NCBI RefSeq assembly: GCF_022601675.1
Contig: NZ_JAKVIL010000004.1
Location: 248,001-312,000, forward strand
Length of the DNA: 64,000 nt
Direction: 5' to 3'
Origin: Ancylobacter gelatini
GTDB taxonomy: Bacteria; Pseudomonadota; Alphaproteobacteria; Rhizobiales; Xanthobacteraceae
Within the stretch, counting starts at the first letter, position 1. Every line of letters begins with the position of its first letter. Below the pieces are notes generated by a model. It was given only the letters and a program-made list of their open reading frames with translations. It searched no databases and was not told where the DNA came from. A program made the position numbers and the translations under genes. Positions 34,652 through 43,689 of this stretch are shown here, piece after piece.

Positions 34652-35365
34652 TCAATCGGCGGCGCCGCGCACCCAATGCGCCGACGACACTTCCGGCAGG
34701 CGGCGCAGATGCGCGACGAGGTCGTCGAGTTCCTTGCGCGAGACCACGGTGGAAACGAGCTGGGCCGTGATCTCGACCATGTCGTTGGGGCGCGGCTCAT
34801 CGTCGATCGAGGCGGCCGGGAAATTGGCGTGGTCCAGTTCGGCGGAGAGGTGAGCCTGAAGATGGGCGGTGTCGGCGAGGCGCCCGATCAGGATCACCTC
34901 ATAGCTCGCCTCGCTCTCCTCGCCCTGCGGCAGGCGTTCCATCCACCGCACCAGCGGGCGCAGCAGCGTGTTCCCGGCCAGCACGAAGGCGGTGAGCAGC
35001 ACGGATTGGGCGATGAGGTCCGCCCCCGCGCAGGCCCCCACGGCCGCCGAGCACCACAGCGTCGCCGCGGTGTTGAGGCCGGAAATATTGGCGCCGTCCT
35101 TCATGATGACGCCGGCGCCGAGGAAGCCGATGCCCGACACGACATAGGCGATGACGCGCACCGCCCCGTCCGGGCCGCTCAGATGCATCGCCATGTCGAC
35201 GAACTGGCACGCGCCGATCGCCACCAGAACATTGGTCCGCAGCCCCGCCATGCGCTGGCGGTATTGCCGCTCGGCACCGATCAGCGTGCCCATGGCAAAA
35301 GCCACGATCAGGCTGATGACGGTGCTTGCGAGTTCGGCAAGCTGGAACGAGGCGATGAACGGCAT
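34652..35365 (-). CDS. mgtC: MgtC/SapB family membrane protein
   Basis: Inner-membrane protein of the MgtC family, whose pathogen members inhibit the F1Fo ATPase and aid survival in low Mg2+ and inside macrophages. Four or five membrane segments occupy residues 1-135; the family motif FAMGTLIGAERQYRQRMAGLRTNVLVAIGA begins near 23, and YVVSGIGFLGAGVIMKDG and NISGLNTAATLW follow. A C-terminal ACT-like soluble domain covers about 155-237. Length 237 aa matches MgtC proper and not the shorter SapB. No Mg2+-responsive leader was recognised in the 255 bp upstream. Confidence 0.92.
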   Translation of the reverse strand: MPFIASFQLAELASTVISLIVAFAMGTLIGAERQYRQRMAGLRTNVLVAIGACQFVDMAMHLSGPDGAVRVIAYVVSGIGFLGAGVIMKDGANISGLNTAATLWCSAAVGACAGADLIAQSVLLTAFVLAGNTLLRPLVRWMERLPQGEESEASYEVILIGRLADTAHLQAHLSAELDHANFPAASIDDEPRPNDMVEITAQLVSTVVSRKELDDLVAHLRRLPEVSSAHWVRGAAD

Positions 35366-35620
35366 GGGTCTGTCTCGCCTCGCGCGCGGTCACCGGTGAG
35401 CCGGCGGACAAGGCGGCATCGCCCTGCCCCGTCTGGTCTAATGCCTCGCGGGTGACATTTCGATGACGGGCCGAGAACGGGCGGCGCCTACCCGGCCAGC
35501 GTCGACGCATCCTCCGGCATCGTCAGGGCCGAGCCCATAGCGTGAAAGACCGTTCCGGGAAACCCGCCCTGACATGCGAGCGAATGCCACTCCTCGCCGG
35601 GACGACACGCCTCGCACGGG

Positions 35621-36445
35621 CTAGAAGTGCCAGGCTAGGCTGACGGTCGGGCCGTGCATGGTGGTGTTGTAGCGGAACGAGCCGCCATTGCCGTTCGAAT
35701 TCTCGTAATCCTCGTAGAGGTAGCGATAGCCGATGGCGGTGGAGAGCGAGGGCGTCCACATATAGCCAACACCGAGATAGCCGGTGCTGGACAGCTTGGA
35801 GCCAACACCGAAGCCGCCAATGTCGGCGACAGCGTTCACGAACCATTTTTCATCGATCTTCCAGTTGGCGACCAGACCAATGGTCGGATCGACCCACGAT
35901 TCGCTCTGGCTGCGAGAGAGCGTGACCGGAAGCAGGGCCGGCGTCAGCGACAGCTCGGCCGACAGATCGACATAGCGAAGGCCGCCCGTGACCGCGATAT
36001 CGACATTCCTGATGCCGAGCGGCAGCCAGTAACCGACGGCGGCGGTCGCGATCACCTCATCCAGTTCGGCATCGAGACGGCTGGCGCCGTAAAGCCCGAC
36101 ATTCTGGCCATGAGACAGCTTCGCCACGACGAGATCGCCAAGAAACAGCCAGTTGCCGTTGGTGGCCATGAACGAACCCATCAGCGCACCGTCGAAATTT
36201 TCCAGCACATCACCGATGGAGGCGTTAACGGGCGAGGTCGGCAGGTCGCGCACGCCGACATCTCCATCGACCGCCGTCAGCCAGCCATAGAGCGTTGCCT
36301 GAAAACGCCAGTCCGACGTGGTGACGACAGGCGCGGGAGCTTTGACCGCGACCGGCGATGGCATATCGGCGGCCCCGGCAATGCCTGCGGCCAGAAGCGC
36401 GGCGAACAAAGTCGCCGTGCCGACATGCGCGCGCAACCTGCTCAT
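35621..36445 (-). CDS. Outer-membrane beta-barrel protein
   Basis: 274-aa exported protein. A Sec signal peptide (RAHVGTATLFAALLAAGIAGA-A, residues 1-26) precedes a Pro-rich linker and then alternating strands typical of a small porin-like barrel, for example TLYGWLTAVDGDVGVRD and GYMWTPSLSTAIGYRYLYED. It ends in ...SLAWHF: the terminal Phe is the BAM recognition mark. The function is unknown. It starts 5 nt after the DUF1254 gene and so is co-transcribed with it under the divergent AraC-type gene. ATG 36445 was preferred to 36484 because it starts right before the signal peptide. Confidence 0.82.
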   Translation of the reverse strand: MSRLRAHVGTATLFAALLAAGIAGAADMPSPVAVKAPAPVVTTSDWRFQATLYGWLTAVDGDVGVRDLPTSPVNASIGDVLENFDGALMGSFMATNGNWLFLGDLVVAKLSHGQNVGLYGASRLDAELDEVIATAAVGYWLPLGIRNVDIAVTGGLRYVDLSAELSLTPALLPVTLSRSQSESWVDPTIGLVANWKIDEKWFVNAVADIGGFGVGSKLSSTGYLGVGYMWTPSLSTAIGYRYLYEDYENSNGNGGSFRYNTTMHGPTVSLAWHF

Positions 36446-36450
36446 CCGGC

Positions 36451-37881
36451 TCAGCTCGCTTTGGTGACGGCCGGGATGACCCACGAGCCGTCGAGGATAG
36501 ACGGATCGTTCTCGTCCGGCCAGTAAAGGCGCAGCATCAGGTTGAAGCGGTCCTTGGGCGCGGGCAGCCAGTTGGCTTCCTTGCCGGGGCCGGGGCTCTC
36601 GTTCTGGATGTAGATGACCAGCGAGCCGTCCGGCTCCAGCGCGGGATTGGTGCGCATGCTCATGGAATAGCGATTGATCGGGTTGGCGACGAAGAACATG
36701 TTCGCGTCATACATGGTCAGCGACCAGAAGCCCTTCACCGGCGGCAGCTGGCCCGCCGCAAAGCGCAGCTGATACTTCTTCGCGCCGCTATATTCGTCGC
36801 CTTCCTTGCTCTTGAGCGAGGTCGGGTACACCGCGTCCTGCGGGCGGTTGGCGCCAAGGCCGATGGCGGTGATCAGCGCACGCTGGAGATAGTCCGTGCC
36901 ATACAGCCCGGTCTTGGTGGTGTAGCCCCAGCCATTGACCTCCTTCACGTCGCCGTCGCTGAACTTGAAGTGCAGCATGATGCGATCGAAGGACATCTGC
37001 GGCAGCCGCTTTTCCCAGCGGGCCTTGACCGCCCTGGCATCGAAGCTCTGGCCCGGCACGAGGCCGATCTCCTTGAAGCGCGCCAGCGCCGGCTCATCCT
37101 TGGCGGCAGCCGGGTTGGTCTTCATGAGTTCGGCGAGCAGCGTGAAATACTCGGTGGCGGTCAGCGCGTTCACCTGATCGCGCACAGCCGTCTTCATGTC
37201 GATCGAGGGGTCCACCTTCCCGGCCGGCGGGGTGTAGTCCTTGCCGAGCGCGCTCAGGGGGAACAGCTTGAACTGGTCCTGCAGCGCATGGACGGCGGCA
37301 TAGTCCTCCGGCGTGCCGGTGCAGTAGATGCGACCGAGCATCCAGACCATGCTGGTCGGCGACTTGAGCTGCGCCATGCCGTCGGGCACCGTGCCGCTCC
37401 AGCCGGGGCCGGTGACGAGGAAGGTCTGCGCGCCCGTGCCGGTGGTGCGCGAGCCCGGCACCTGGAACACATTGGTCCAGCCATCCAGGAAAGGCAGCAG
37501 GAAGTAGCGCCCCTTCATGTCCGGAATGCTCACCACCCAAGGTTCGGCGCCGACATCGAAGAAGGCGGTGGTGTAGAGCGTATCGGCATTCGGCGCCGTC
37601 ACGTCGCGGAACGCGGCGTCGGGATAGGAGCGCGCCTTCATGATGGTGCCCATCGGCGCCCGCGTGCCTTCCGGCTTCGCGACGTTGGTCATCACCCGGC
37701 GGGTGTATTCCATCGTCACCAGCGGATAGCCGTAGACATAGGCATCGGAGGCGATCTTGAAGTCCTCGGTTCCCTCGACGAGGTCGAACAGCGGACCGTC
37801 CCAGGCCTGAGCGCCCTGATGGGTAGCGGCGAGCGCGACGGCGGTTCCGCCCAGCAGCAGGGCGCGGCGCGAGAGTGTCAT
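36451..37881 (-). CDS. DUF1254/DUF1214 domain exported protein
   Basis: 476-aa protein with DUF1254 (about residues 65-200) and a C-terminal DUF1214 (about 350-465), families of unknown function often found in alphaproteobacteria. TAPNADTLYTTAFFDV and the SLTMYDANMFFVANPINRYS block are typical of these domains. The N-terminus MTLSRRALLLGGTAVALAAT carries S-R-R-A-L-L followed by a hydrophobic stretch and AQA-W, a good twin-arginine signal; TatABC is encoded at 18.4-20.3 kb. First gene of a pair with the outer-membrane protein; divergent from the AraC-type regulator, probably its controller. Confidence 0.88.
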   Translation of the reverse strand: MTLSRRALLLGGTAVALAATHQGAQAWDGPLFDLVEGTEDFKIASDAYVYGYPLVTMEYTRRVMTNVAKPEGTRAPMGTIMKARSYPDAAFRDVTAPNADTLYTTAFFDVGAEPWVVSIPDMKGRYFLLPFLDGWTNVFQVPGSRTTGTGAQTFLVTGPGWSGTVPDGMAQLKSPTSMVWMLGRIYCTGTPEDYAAVHALQDQFKLFPLSALGKDYTPPAGKVDPSIDMKTAVRDQVNALTATEYFTLLAELMKTNPAAAKDEPALARFKEIGLVPGQSFDARAVKARWEKRLPQMSFDRIMLHFKFSDGDVKEVNGWGYTTKTGLYGTDYLQRALITAIGLGANRPQDAVYPTSLKSKEGDEYSGAKKYQLRFAAGQLPPVKGFWSLTMYDANMFFVANPINRYSMSMRTNPALEPDGSLVIYIQNESPGPGKEANWLPAPKDRFNLMLRLYWPDENDPSILDGSWVIPAVTKAS

Positions 37882-38223
37882 GATCTGGTTCCTCCATGAC
37901 GTGTCGGGGACACCGCGAGCTTCATCCGGCGAGGGCGACGATCATGTCTGCCGGTCGGGCGCTCGATGGCGTGAAAGGAAGGCCGCTCGCGGCGGCAAGA
38001 CGGGGCCGTTGAATGCGCGATCCGGCCGACGGCGGGGGGCGCCGGCGGGGCACAAAGATCTTTGACGCAGATCATCTGTATACTTCTTTTTGATGACATG
38101 CAGTCGTTAAGCAATGCTTCCATTTATTCATGGACTTCGGGTCGCAGATGTCTTGTCAACGAGGCAAGGCATAGCTTAGGTAAATTGCAGCCGCTTGCTT
38201 TTTGAGGACAGGAGCCTCCGAAT
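37882..38223. promoter_or_regulatory. Divergent control region between DUF1254 operon and AraC-type gene
   Basis: 342 bp with no gene, the right half visibly AT-richer than the surroundings. It contains a perfect odd palindrome CAGAT-C-ATCTG at 38068-38078. It overlaps by two bases a good leftward -10 (TATACA, 38082 to 38077 on the minus strand), a suitable place for an operator. Another GCAGAT occurs at about 38144. A rightward TTGTCA (38153-38158) may be a -35 for the regulator, though no good -10 matches it. Confidence 0.4.
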
Positions 38224-39231
38224 TTGAACGACGCTCCGTCACAGCGTGTCGGGCCGCTCGCGGCCTTGCCGGGCCTGCTCGATGAACTCGGTGTCGACGT
38301 GCCGCTGGCGTTCGACGGCTCGGGTATCGAGCCTTCCCAGCTCGTGCCGGATGCGCGTTTTCCCTACCCGATGCTGGCCGCCCTGCTGGAACGCTCGGCC
38401 CGGGTTGCGCGGTGCCCGCATCTCGGACTTCTGGTTGGCGCGCGCAATGATCACCGCGCGCTCGGCCCTATCGGCGACATGATGGCGAGCGCCGCGACAC
38501 TCGGCGAGGCGTTCCGCGATTATGTCGGTGTTCAGATCGGCTATTCGCGCGGCGCCGTGGTCTATCTGCAGACGGCCGGCGACGACACGCTGATTGGCTA
38601 TGGCCTCTATGCCGAACTGGCATCGGGCCGCCAGATCCATGATCTGGTCATGGCGCTCGGCTGCAACATGGTGCGATCGCTCACCGGCGGCCGCGCGAGC
38701 CCGCTGCGCGCACTCGCCAGCGTGGGCCCGCCGGGAAATCTGGCGCCTTATCGCAGCACGATGAAGACCACCGCGTTGTTCGAACAGGAACACACCGGCG
38801 TCGTCGTCTCGGCGCGCGACATGGCGCTCGCGCTCCCCGGCGCCAATCCCGCCCGGCACCTGCAGCTTCGCACCGGCATCCAGAAAATGCTGCGGGGCGA
38901 CCTCGAAGACATCGCGGCACAGGTGCGTCACATACTGCGTCCGCGCCTGATGACCGGCGAGGCCGACCGTGATTCGGTGGCGCGCGAACTCGGGCTGGGC
39001 GGCCGCACGCTGGCGCGCCACCTCAACCGGGCCGGCACCAATTTCGAGGCGATCAAGGACGAGGTTCGCTTTGCCATCGCCCGCGAACTGCTCGCGCTGA
39101 CCCGGCTGCCGATCGGGCGGATCGCCGAAGCGCTTTCCTACTCGGCCAACAGCACGTTCGACCACGCCTTCACGCGATGGGCGGGCATGGCGCCCTCCCA
39201 ATGGCGGGCGGCGCGGCAGGCGGACGACTAG
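38224..39231 (+). CDS. AraC-family transcriptional regulator
   Basis: DNA-binding activator or repressor of 335 aa. Residues 20-200 form the N-terminal arabinose-binding-like (AraC_binding_2/ArgR-type) domain (LGLLVGARNDHRALGPIGDMM). The C-terminal double helix-turn-helix (about 240-330) includes DSVARELGLGGRTLARHLNRAG and LPIGRIAEALSYSANSTFDHAFTRWAGMAPSQWR. The start codon is TTG 38224, with AGGAG nine bases upstream; there is no nearer ATG. Its divergent position makes the DUF1254/outer-membrane operon the likely target. The effector is unknown. Confidence 0.92.
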   Translation: MNDAPSQRVGPLAALPGLLDELGVDVPLAFDGSGIEPSQLVPDARFPYPMLAALLERSARVARCPHLGLLVGARNDHRALGPIGDMMASAATLGEAFRDYVGVQIGYSRGAVVYLQTAGDDTLIGYGLYAELASGRQIHDLVMALGCNMVRSLTGGRASPLRALASVGPPGNLAPYRSTMKTTALFEQEHTGVVVSARDMALALPGANPARHLQLRTGIQKMLRGDLEDIAAQVRHILRPRLMTGEADRDSVARELGLGGRTLARHLNRAGTNFEAIKDEVRFAIARELLALTRLPIGRIAEALSYSANSTFDHAFTRWAGMAPSQWRAARQADD

Positions 39232-39306
39232 GCGGCGGCGCGGGGAAAAATGGCGCGGCGCGCGGCGCCGTGCCTGCTGGTTGCTGAGGGACCGGCCGCC
39301 GCCGGT

Positions 39307-39324
39307 CGCCGTGTCATCACGGCG
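39307..39324. terminator. Bidirectional terminator between araC-type gene and valS
   Basis: Perfect 7-bp stem CGCCGTG / CACGGCG with a TCAT loop between convergent genes. Confidence 0.55.
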
Positions 39325-39346
39325 GCCAGCCGACCGGCCGGGGCGC

Positions 39347-42184
39347 TCACGCCCCCTTGCCGAGCCGGGCGAGCGCCTCGCGGATCTTCGTCGCGCGCGC
39401 ATCGGCCGCCTCGCGACGCTCACGCTGCTCCTCGATCACCTCTTCCTTGGCGCGGGAGAGGAAATCGGGGTTGTTGAGCTTCACGTCGATCTTGGCGATC
39501 TCGTCGCTCGCCTTGGCCAGTTCCTTGGCGAGGCGCCCGGCTTCCGCGTCCATGTCGATGATGCCGGCGAGCGGCAGCGCCGCCGTCTCGCCGCGCACAA
39601 CGATCTGCACCGCGCCGGTCGGGGCCTCGTGCTCGAAGGCGATGGAGGACAGCCGCGCGAGACGCGCCAGCGCGTCGTTCCACACGCCGACACGCTCGCG
39701 GGTGATCTCCGACACGCCGACCAGGACCAGCGGGATCTGCGCACCGGCCGGCACGTTCATTTCCGCGCGCACCGAGCGGATTTCCGTGACCAGATCGACC
39801 AGCCAGCCCATCTCGGCCTCGGCATTGGGCGCCTCCAGCCCTTCCAGCACCGGCCAGGAGGACAGCGCTAGCAGGTTCTCGCGCGGGCTGCCGCCCTCGG
39901 CGGTGCGCGCCCACAGCTCCTCGGTGAGGAACGGCATGAACGGGTGCAGCAGCTTGAGGATTTCATCCAGCACGAAGGCGGTGGTGGCGCGGGTCTCGGC
40001 CTGATGCGGGTTCTCGGCGTTCATGAACACCGGCTTGGCGAGTTCCAGATACCAGTCGCAGAAGATGTTCCAGACGAAGCGATAGGCCGCGCCGGCCGCC
40101 TCGTTGAACTTGTATTCCTCCAGTGCCTGCGTGATCTCGCCAAGCGTCTTCTGGGTCTCGGAAATGATCCAGCGATTGAGCGCCGAGCTGACGCCGGCCG
40201 GATTGAAGGCCTCGCCGCGCACGCAGCCATTCATCTCCGCGAAGCGCGCGGCGTTCCAGAGCTTGGTCGCGAAATTGCGGTAGCCCTCGACCCGCGAGGT
40301 CGCCAGCTTGATGTCACGGCCCTGCGCCGCCATCGCCGCCAGCGTGAAGCGCAGCGCATCGGCCCCGTACTTGTTCACGAGGTCGAGCGGATCGATGACG
40401 TTGCCCTTGGACTTCGACATCTTGGCGCCCTTCTCGTCGCGGACGAGGGCGTGGATGTAGACGTCATTGAACGGCACCTCGCCGTCCATGAAGTGCAGGC
40501 CCATCATCATCATCCGGGCGACCCAGAAGAAGATGATGTCGAAGCCGGTGATCAGCACGGAGGTCGGGTAGAAGCGGGCAAGCTCGCCGGTCTCGTCCGG
40601 CCAGCCCAGCGTGGAGAACGGCCACAGCGCCGACGAGAACCAGGTGTCGAGCACGTCCTCGTCACGCGTGATCAGGCTCGCGCGCTTCTCGGGATCGGCG
40701 GCGAGCAGCTGCGCCTCGGCATCGGTGATGATGCCGTTCTGCACGCAATGGGCGAGCGCGGCGGCGACGGCCTCCTCTTCGGTCTCCTCGACGAAGATGC
40801 TGCCGTCCGGCCCGTACCAGGCCGGAATCTGGTGCCCCCACCAGAGCTGGCGCGAGACGCACCAGGGCTGGATGTTCTCCAGCCACTCGAAATAGGTCTT
40901 CTCCCAGTTCTTCGGCACGAAGGAGGTCCGCCCCTCGCGCACCGCCGCCAGCGCCGGCTGGGCCAGCGTGTGGGCGTCGACATACCACTGGTCGGTAAGC
41001 CAGGGCTCGATCACGACATTGGAGCGGTCGCCATGGGGCACGGCATGGGTGTTCGGCTCGATCCTGTCGAGCAGGCCGCGCTCCTCCATCAGCGCGACCA
41101 CGGCCTTGCGGCCGGCTTCGCGCGAGAGGCCATCCAGCGCCAGCACGTGATCGAGGTCGGGACCGGAGACGGCGCCTTCGAGGAACTCGCCATTGCCGAG
41201 CAGCGTGAGCCGCGCCTCGGCGTCCAGCACGTTGATCATCGGCAGGTCGTGACGGCGGCCGACCTCGAAATCGTTGAAGTCGTGCGCCGGGGTGATCTTC
41301 ACCGCGCCGGTGCCCTTGGTGGGGTCGGAATACTCGTCCGCGACGATCGGGATCAGGCGCCCGACCAGCGGCAGCACCACCTTGGCGCCGGCGGCGACCA
41401 GGCCCTGATAGCGCGGGTCTTCCGGGTGCACCGCGACCGCGGTGTCGCCGAGCATGGTCTCGGGACGGGTGGTGGCGACGACGATGTAGTCGCGGGTCTC
41501 GAACTCGTAAGGCTGGTTGTTCTCGTCGAAGGCGATCGGGTGCTGATAGGTCACGCCGTCCGCCAGCGGGTAGCGGAAGTGCCAAAGATGGCCCTTCACC
41601 TCGACCTGAAGCACTTCGAGGTCGGAAATGGCGGACTGGAACTTCGGGTCCCAGTTCACAAGGCGCTTGTCCTTGTAGATCAGCCCTTCCTTGTAGAGCC
41701 GGACGAACACCTTCAGCACGGCGCGGGACAGGCCCTCATCCATGGTGAAACGCTCGCGCGACCAGTCGCAGGAGGCACCGAGCTTCTTGAGCTGGTTGAT
41801 GATGGTGCCGCCGGATTCCTCCTTCCACTGCCACACGCGCTCGATGAAGGCCTCGCGGCCCATCTCGCGGCGGCCGGGAAGCTGGCGCTCGGCGAGCTGA
41901 CGCTCGACCACCATCTGGGTGGCGATGCCGGCATGATCGGTGCCGACCTGCCACAGCACATCCTTGCCGCGCATGCGCTCGAAGCGGCACAGTACGTCCT
42001 GCAGCGTGTTGTTCAGCGCGTGCCCCATGTGGAGCGAGCCGGTGACGTTCGGCGGCGGGATGACGATGCAATAGGGCGGCGCGCCGGCCCGCTCGGGACG
42101 CCCGGCCTGGAATGCCTTCGCATCCAGCCAGCCCTGGTAGATGCGGTCTTCGACGGCGGCGGGATCGAACCTGTTATCGAGCAT
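39347..42184 (-). CDS. valS: Valyl-tRNA synthetase
   Basis: Class I synthetase of 945 aa charging tRNA-Val and editing Thr. PPPNVTGSLHMGHALNNTLQ (HIGH site, about residue 43), the editing domain with TTRPETMLGDTAVAVHPED, and KMSKSKGNVIDPLDL (KMSKS, about 550) are intact. The anticodon-binding domain and the C-terminal coiled-coil arm (from about 880) end the protein. The frame stays open to 42394, but ATG 42184 gives the family start MLDNRFDPAAVEDRIYQ. The 246 bp upstream toward popZ hold the popZ terminator. Confidence 0.97.
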   Translation of the reverse strand: MLDNRFDPAAVEDRIYQGWLDAKAFQAGRPERAGAPPYCIVIPPPNVTGSLHMGHALNNTLQDVLCRFERMRGKDVLWQVGTDHAGIATQMVVERQLAERQLPGRREMGREAFIERVWQWKEESGGTIINQLKKLGASCDWSRERFTMDEGLSRAVLKVFVRLYKEGLIYKDKRLVNWDPKFQSAISDLEVLQVEVKGHLWHFRYPLADGVTYQHPIAFDENNQPYEFETRDYIVVATTRPETMLGDTAVAVHPEDPRYQGLVAAGAKVVLPLVGRLIPIVADEYSDPTKGTGAVKITPAHDFNDFEVGRRHDLPMINVLDAEARLTLLGNGEFLEGAVSGPDLDHVLALDGLSREAGRKAVVALMEERGLLDRIEPNTHAVPHGDRSNVVIEPWLTDQWYVDAHTLAQPALAAVREGRTSFVPKNWEKTYFEWLENIQPWCVSRQLWWGHQIPAWYGPDGSIFVEETEEEAVAAALAHCVQNGIITDAEAQLLAADPEKRASLITRDEDVLDTWFSSALWPFSTLGWPDETGELARFYPTSVLITGFDIIFFWVARMMMMGLHFMDGEVPFNDVYIHALVRDEKGAKMSKSKGNVIDPLDLVNKYGADALRFTLAAMAAQGRDIKLATSRVEGYRNFATKLWNAARFAEMNGCVRGEAFNPAGVSSALNRWIISETQKTLGEITQALEEYKFNEAAGAAYRFVWNIFCDWYLELAKPVFMNAENPHQAETRATTAFVLDEILKLLHPFMPFLTEELWARTAEGGSPRENLLALSSWPVLEGLEAPNAEAEMGWLVDLVTEIRSVRAEMNVPAGAQIPLVLVGVSEITRERVGVWNDALARLARLSSIAFEHEAPTGAVQIVVRGETAALPLAGIIDMDAEAGRLAKELAKASDEIAKIDVKLNNPDFLSRAKEEVIEEQRERREAADARATKIREALARLGKGA

Positions 42185-42368
42185 GACGGCTCCGGGCACC
42201 TCGTTCGAGCCGCTAGCCGCCGGCAAAACATGCCGCTCGGCCGGGGACGGGCTCACGATAAAGACAGGAGAGCCCGATCCGGTCGGCGCGGGCTCTGAAC
42301 GGGTGCGAGAGAAAGCGGAGCCGGCGCGCTGAGTCAACAACGACCTCGGCAGAGCACCCCTCACGCAC

Positions 42369-42403
42369 CAAAGGCGGGCCACCCGCGAGGGCACCCGCCT
42401 TTG
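42369..42403 (-). terminator. Terminator of popZ
   Basis: Perfect 10-bp stem CAAAGGCGGG / CCCGCCTTTG around a 15-nt loop, 28 nt after the popZ stop and upstream of valS on the same strand. Confidence 0.65.
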
Positions 42404-42430
42404 TGATGAAACACGAATGACGTGGCCGGC

Positions 42431-43531
42431 TCAGCCCTGACGGGCGACGCGCTCGATCTCGGCGCGCACGAGGCGCTCGACCAGCGCCGGCAGGTTCTCG
42501 TCCAGCCAGCTCTTGAGCATCGGGCGGATCGCTTCCGTCACCACGTCTTCCACCGAACGCGAGTTCGAGGCGACGGTGCGGGCCAGCGAGCCGAAGGAGG
42601 CGGCCACCGCGCTGTTGGTCGGCGCGGAAACGAGACGCTCGGGGCGAGGCAGCTCCGCAGCCGTCTCGGGCGCCCGCACGGGCTGGACCGGGCGGGCCTC
42701 GACCGGGCGCTGCTCCGCCGTGGCGGCGGGGGATGCGGGGTTACGCGGCGAGAGAGGGGCGGGCTTCGCTTGCACCTGCATGTCGACGGCCTCCGGCACG
42801 GGGGAACTGGTTTCGGCCCGCTGCGACGCGGGCTCGGTGGAAGTCACGGCGACCGACACATCAGTCGCGGCATGGGCGACGTCCTGCACGAGGCCCGGCG
42901 GCGTGGCGGGCTCGGCATGAGCGGGAGCGTCGGGGAGCATGGCTGCCGCGTAATTCGCGGACGCCTCACTCAAGGACGCCTCACCGCCAGCAGGATTGGC
43001 GGCCGTCTCGAACAGCTCGGCCGGCATAGCGGCAAGCTGCTCCTGCACCGCCTGCTCGACCAGAGCGAGGTCCATCAGCGCGGCGGCAAAGGGGGCGTCG
43101 AGGTCGAATTCGTCGATGACGGGTGCCGCCATGGCCTGCGGCTCCGTCCGCGGCGCGGGAGCGGTGCGCGAGGCGTCATAGCTGCGCGGCGCGTAAGGAT
43201 CGGAGAGCGGGCGGCGGGCCACGGCCTGCGTATAGCCGGCCGCCGCGCGCGGCGCGGGCGCAACCACAGGGCGCGCGAAGGAGCGCGGCTCGGACGCACG
43301 GGTTTCGGAGGCGCGGGTTTCGGAAGAACGCGGCTCGGACGCGCGGGGCTCGGAAACCGGCTCGGCGGGACGGGCCGGCTCAGCCTCGGCCCGCGTCGGC
43401 TCGGCGGCGAGAGCGGGCGACGAGGCCTCCGCCGCGCGCGCATCGGCGGCCACATCGTCGGAGATGATGCGCCGGATGGAGGCGAGAATCTCTTCCATGG
43501 ACGGCTCGTTGGCCCTCGCACTCACCGACAT
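42431..43531 (-). CDS. popZ: Polar organising protein PopZ (DUF2497)
   Basis: Scaffold that self-assembles at cell poles and anchors the chromosome (via ParB) in alphaproteobacteria. The N-terminal partner-binding helix NEPSMEEILASIRRIISDD (residues 8-26) and the C-terminal oligomerisation helices LKSWLDENLPALVERLVRAEIERVAR are conserved. Between them lies a very long disordered Pro/Ala/Glu/Arg-rich linker, with short E-(P/T)-R-A-S repeats. At 366 aa it is twice the Caulobacter protein (177 aa) and typical of longer rhizobial forms. ATG 43531 is chosen because it directly precedes the conserved start; 43540 and 43564 are in frame. Confidence 0.92.
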   Translation of the reverse strand: MSVSARANEPSMEEILASIRRIISDDVAADARAAEASSPALAAEPTRAEAEPARPAEPVSEPRASEPRSSETRASETRASEPRSFARPVVAPAPRAAAGYTQAVARRPLSDPYAPRSYDASRTAPAPRTEPQAMAAPVIDEFDLDAPFAAALMDLALVEQAVQEQLAAMPAELFETAANPAGGEASLSEASANYAAAMLPDAPAHAEPATPPGLVQDVAHAATDVSVAVTSTEPASQRAETSSPVPEAVDMQVQAKPAPLSPRNPASPAATAEQRPVEARPVQPVRAPETAAELPRPERLVSAPTNSAVAASFGSLARTVASNSRSVEDVVTEAIRPMLKSWLDENLPALVERLVRAEIERVARQG

Positions 43532-43665
43532 GCGCTGCATCCGATTGTTGAAACGACGCCACACCGACGGGAATGTCGCCGAATCAGGCGAATCACTCCG
43601 TTAACGTCCTGTAAATATGGCATCGGGAAAAGGCGGGCGCCAAGCAGCCCACCCGTCAAGACTGT

Positions 43666-43685
43666 GGACGGCGCGAGCGCCGTCC
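43666..43685 (-). terminator. Terminator of the TolC-family gene
   Basis: Perfect 9-bp inverted repeat GGACGGCGC / GCGCCGTCC with a two-base centre, just after the TolC stop on the minus strand. Confidence 0.6.
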
Positions 43686-43689
43686 GTTC

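Noticed and set aside
39944-42298. Open frame of 784 codons on the plus strand
   Set aside because: Antisense to valS, whose motifs are complete on the minus strand.
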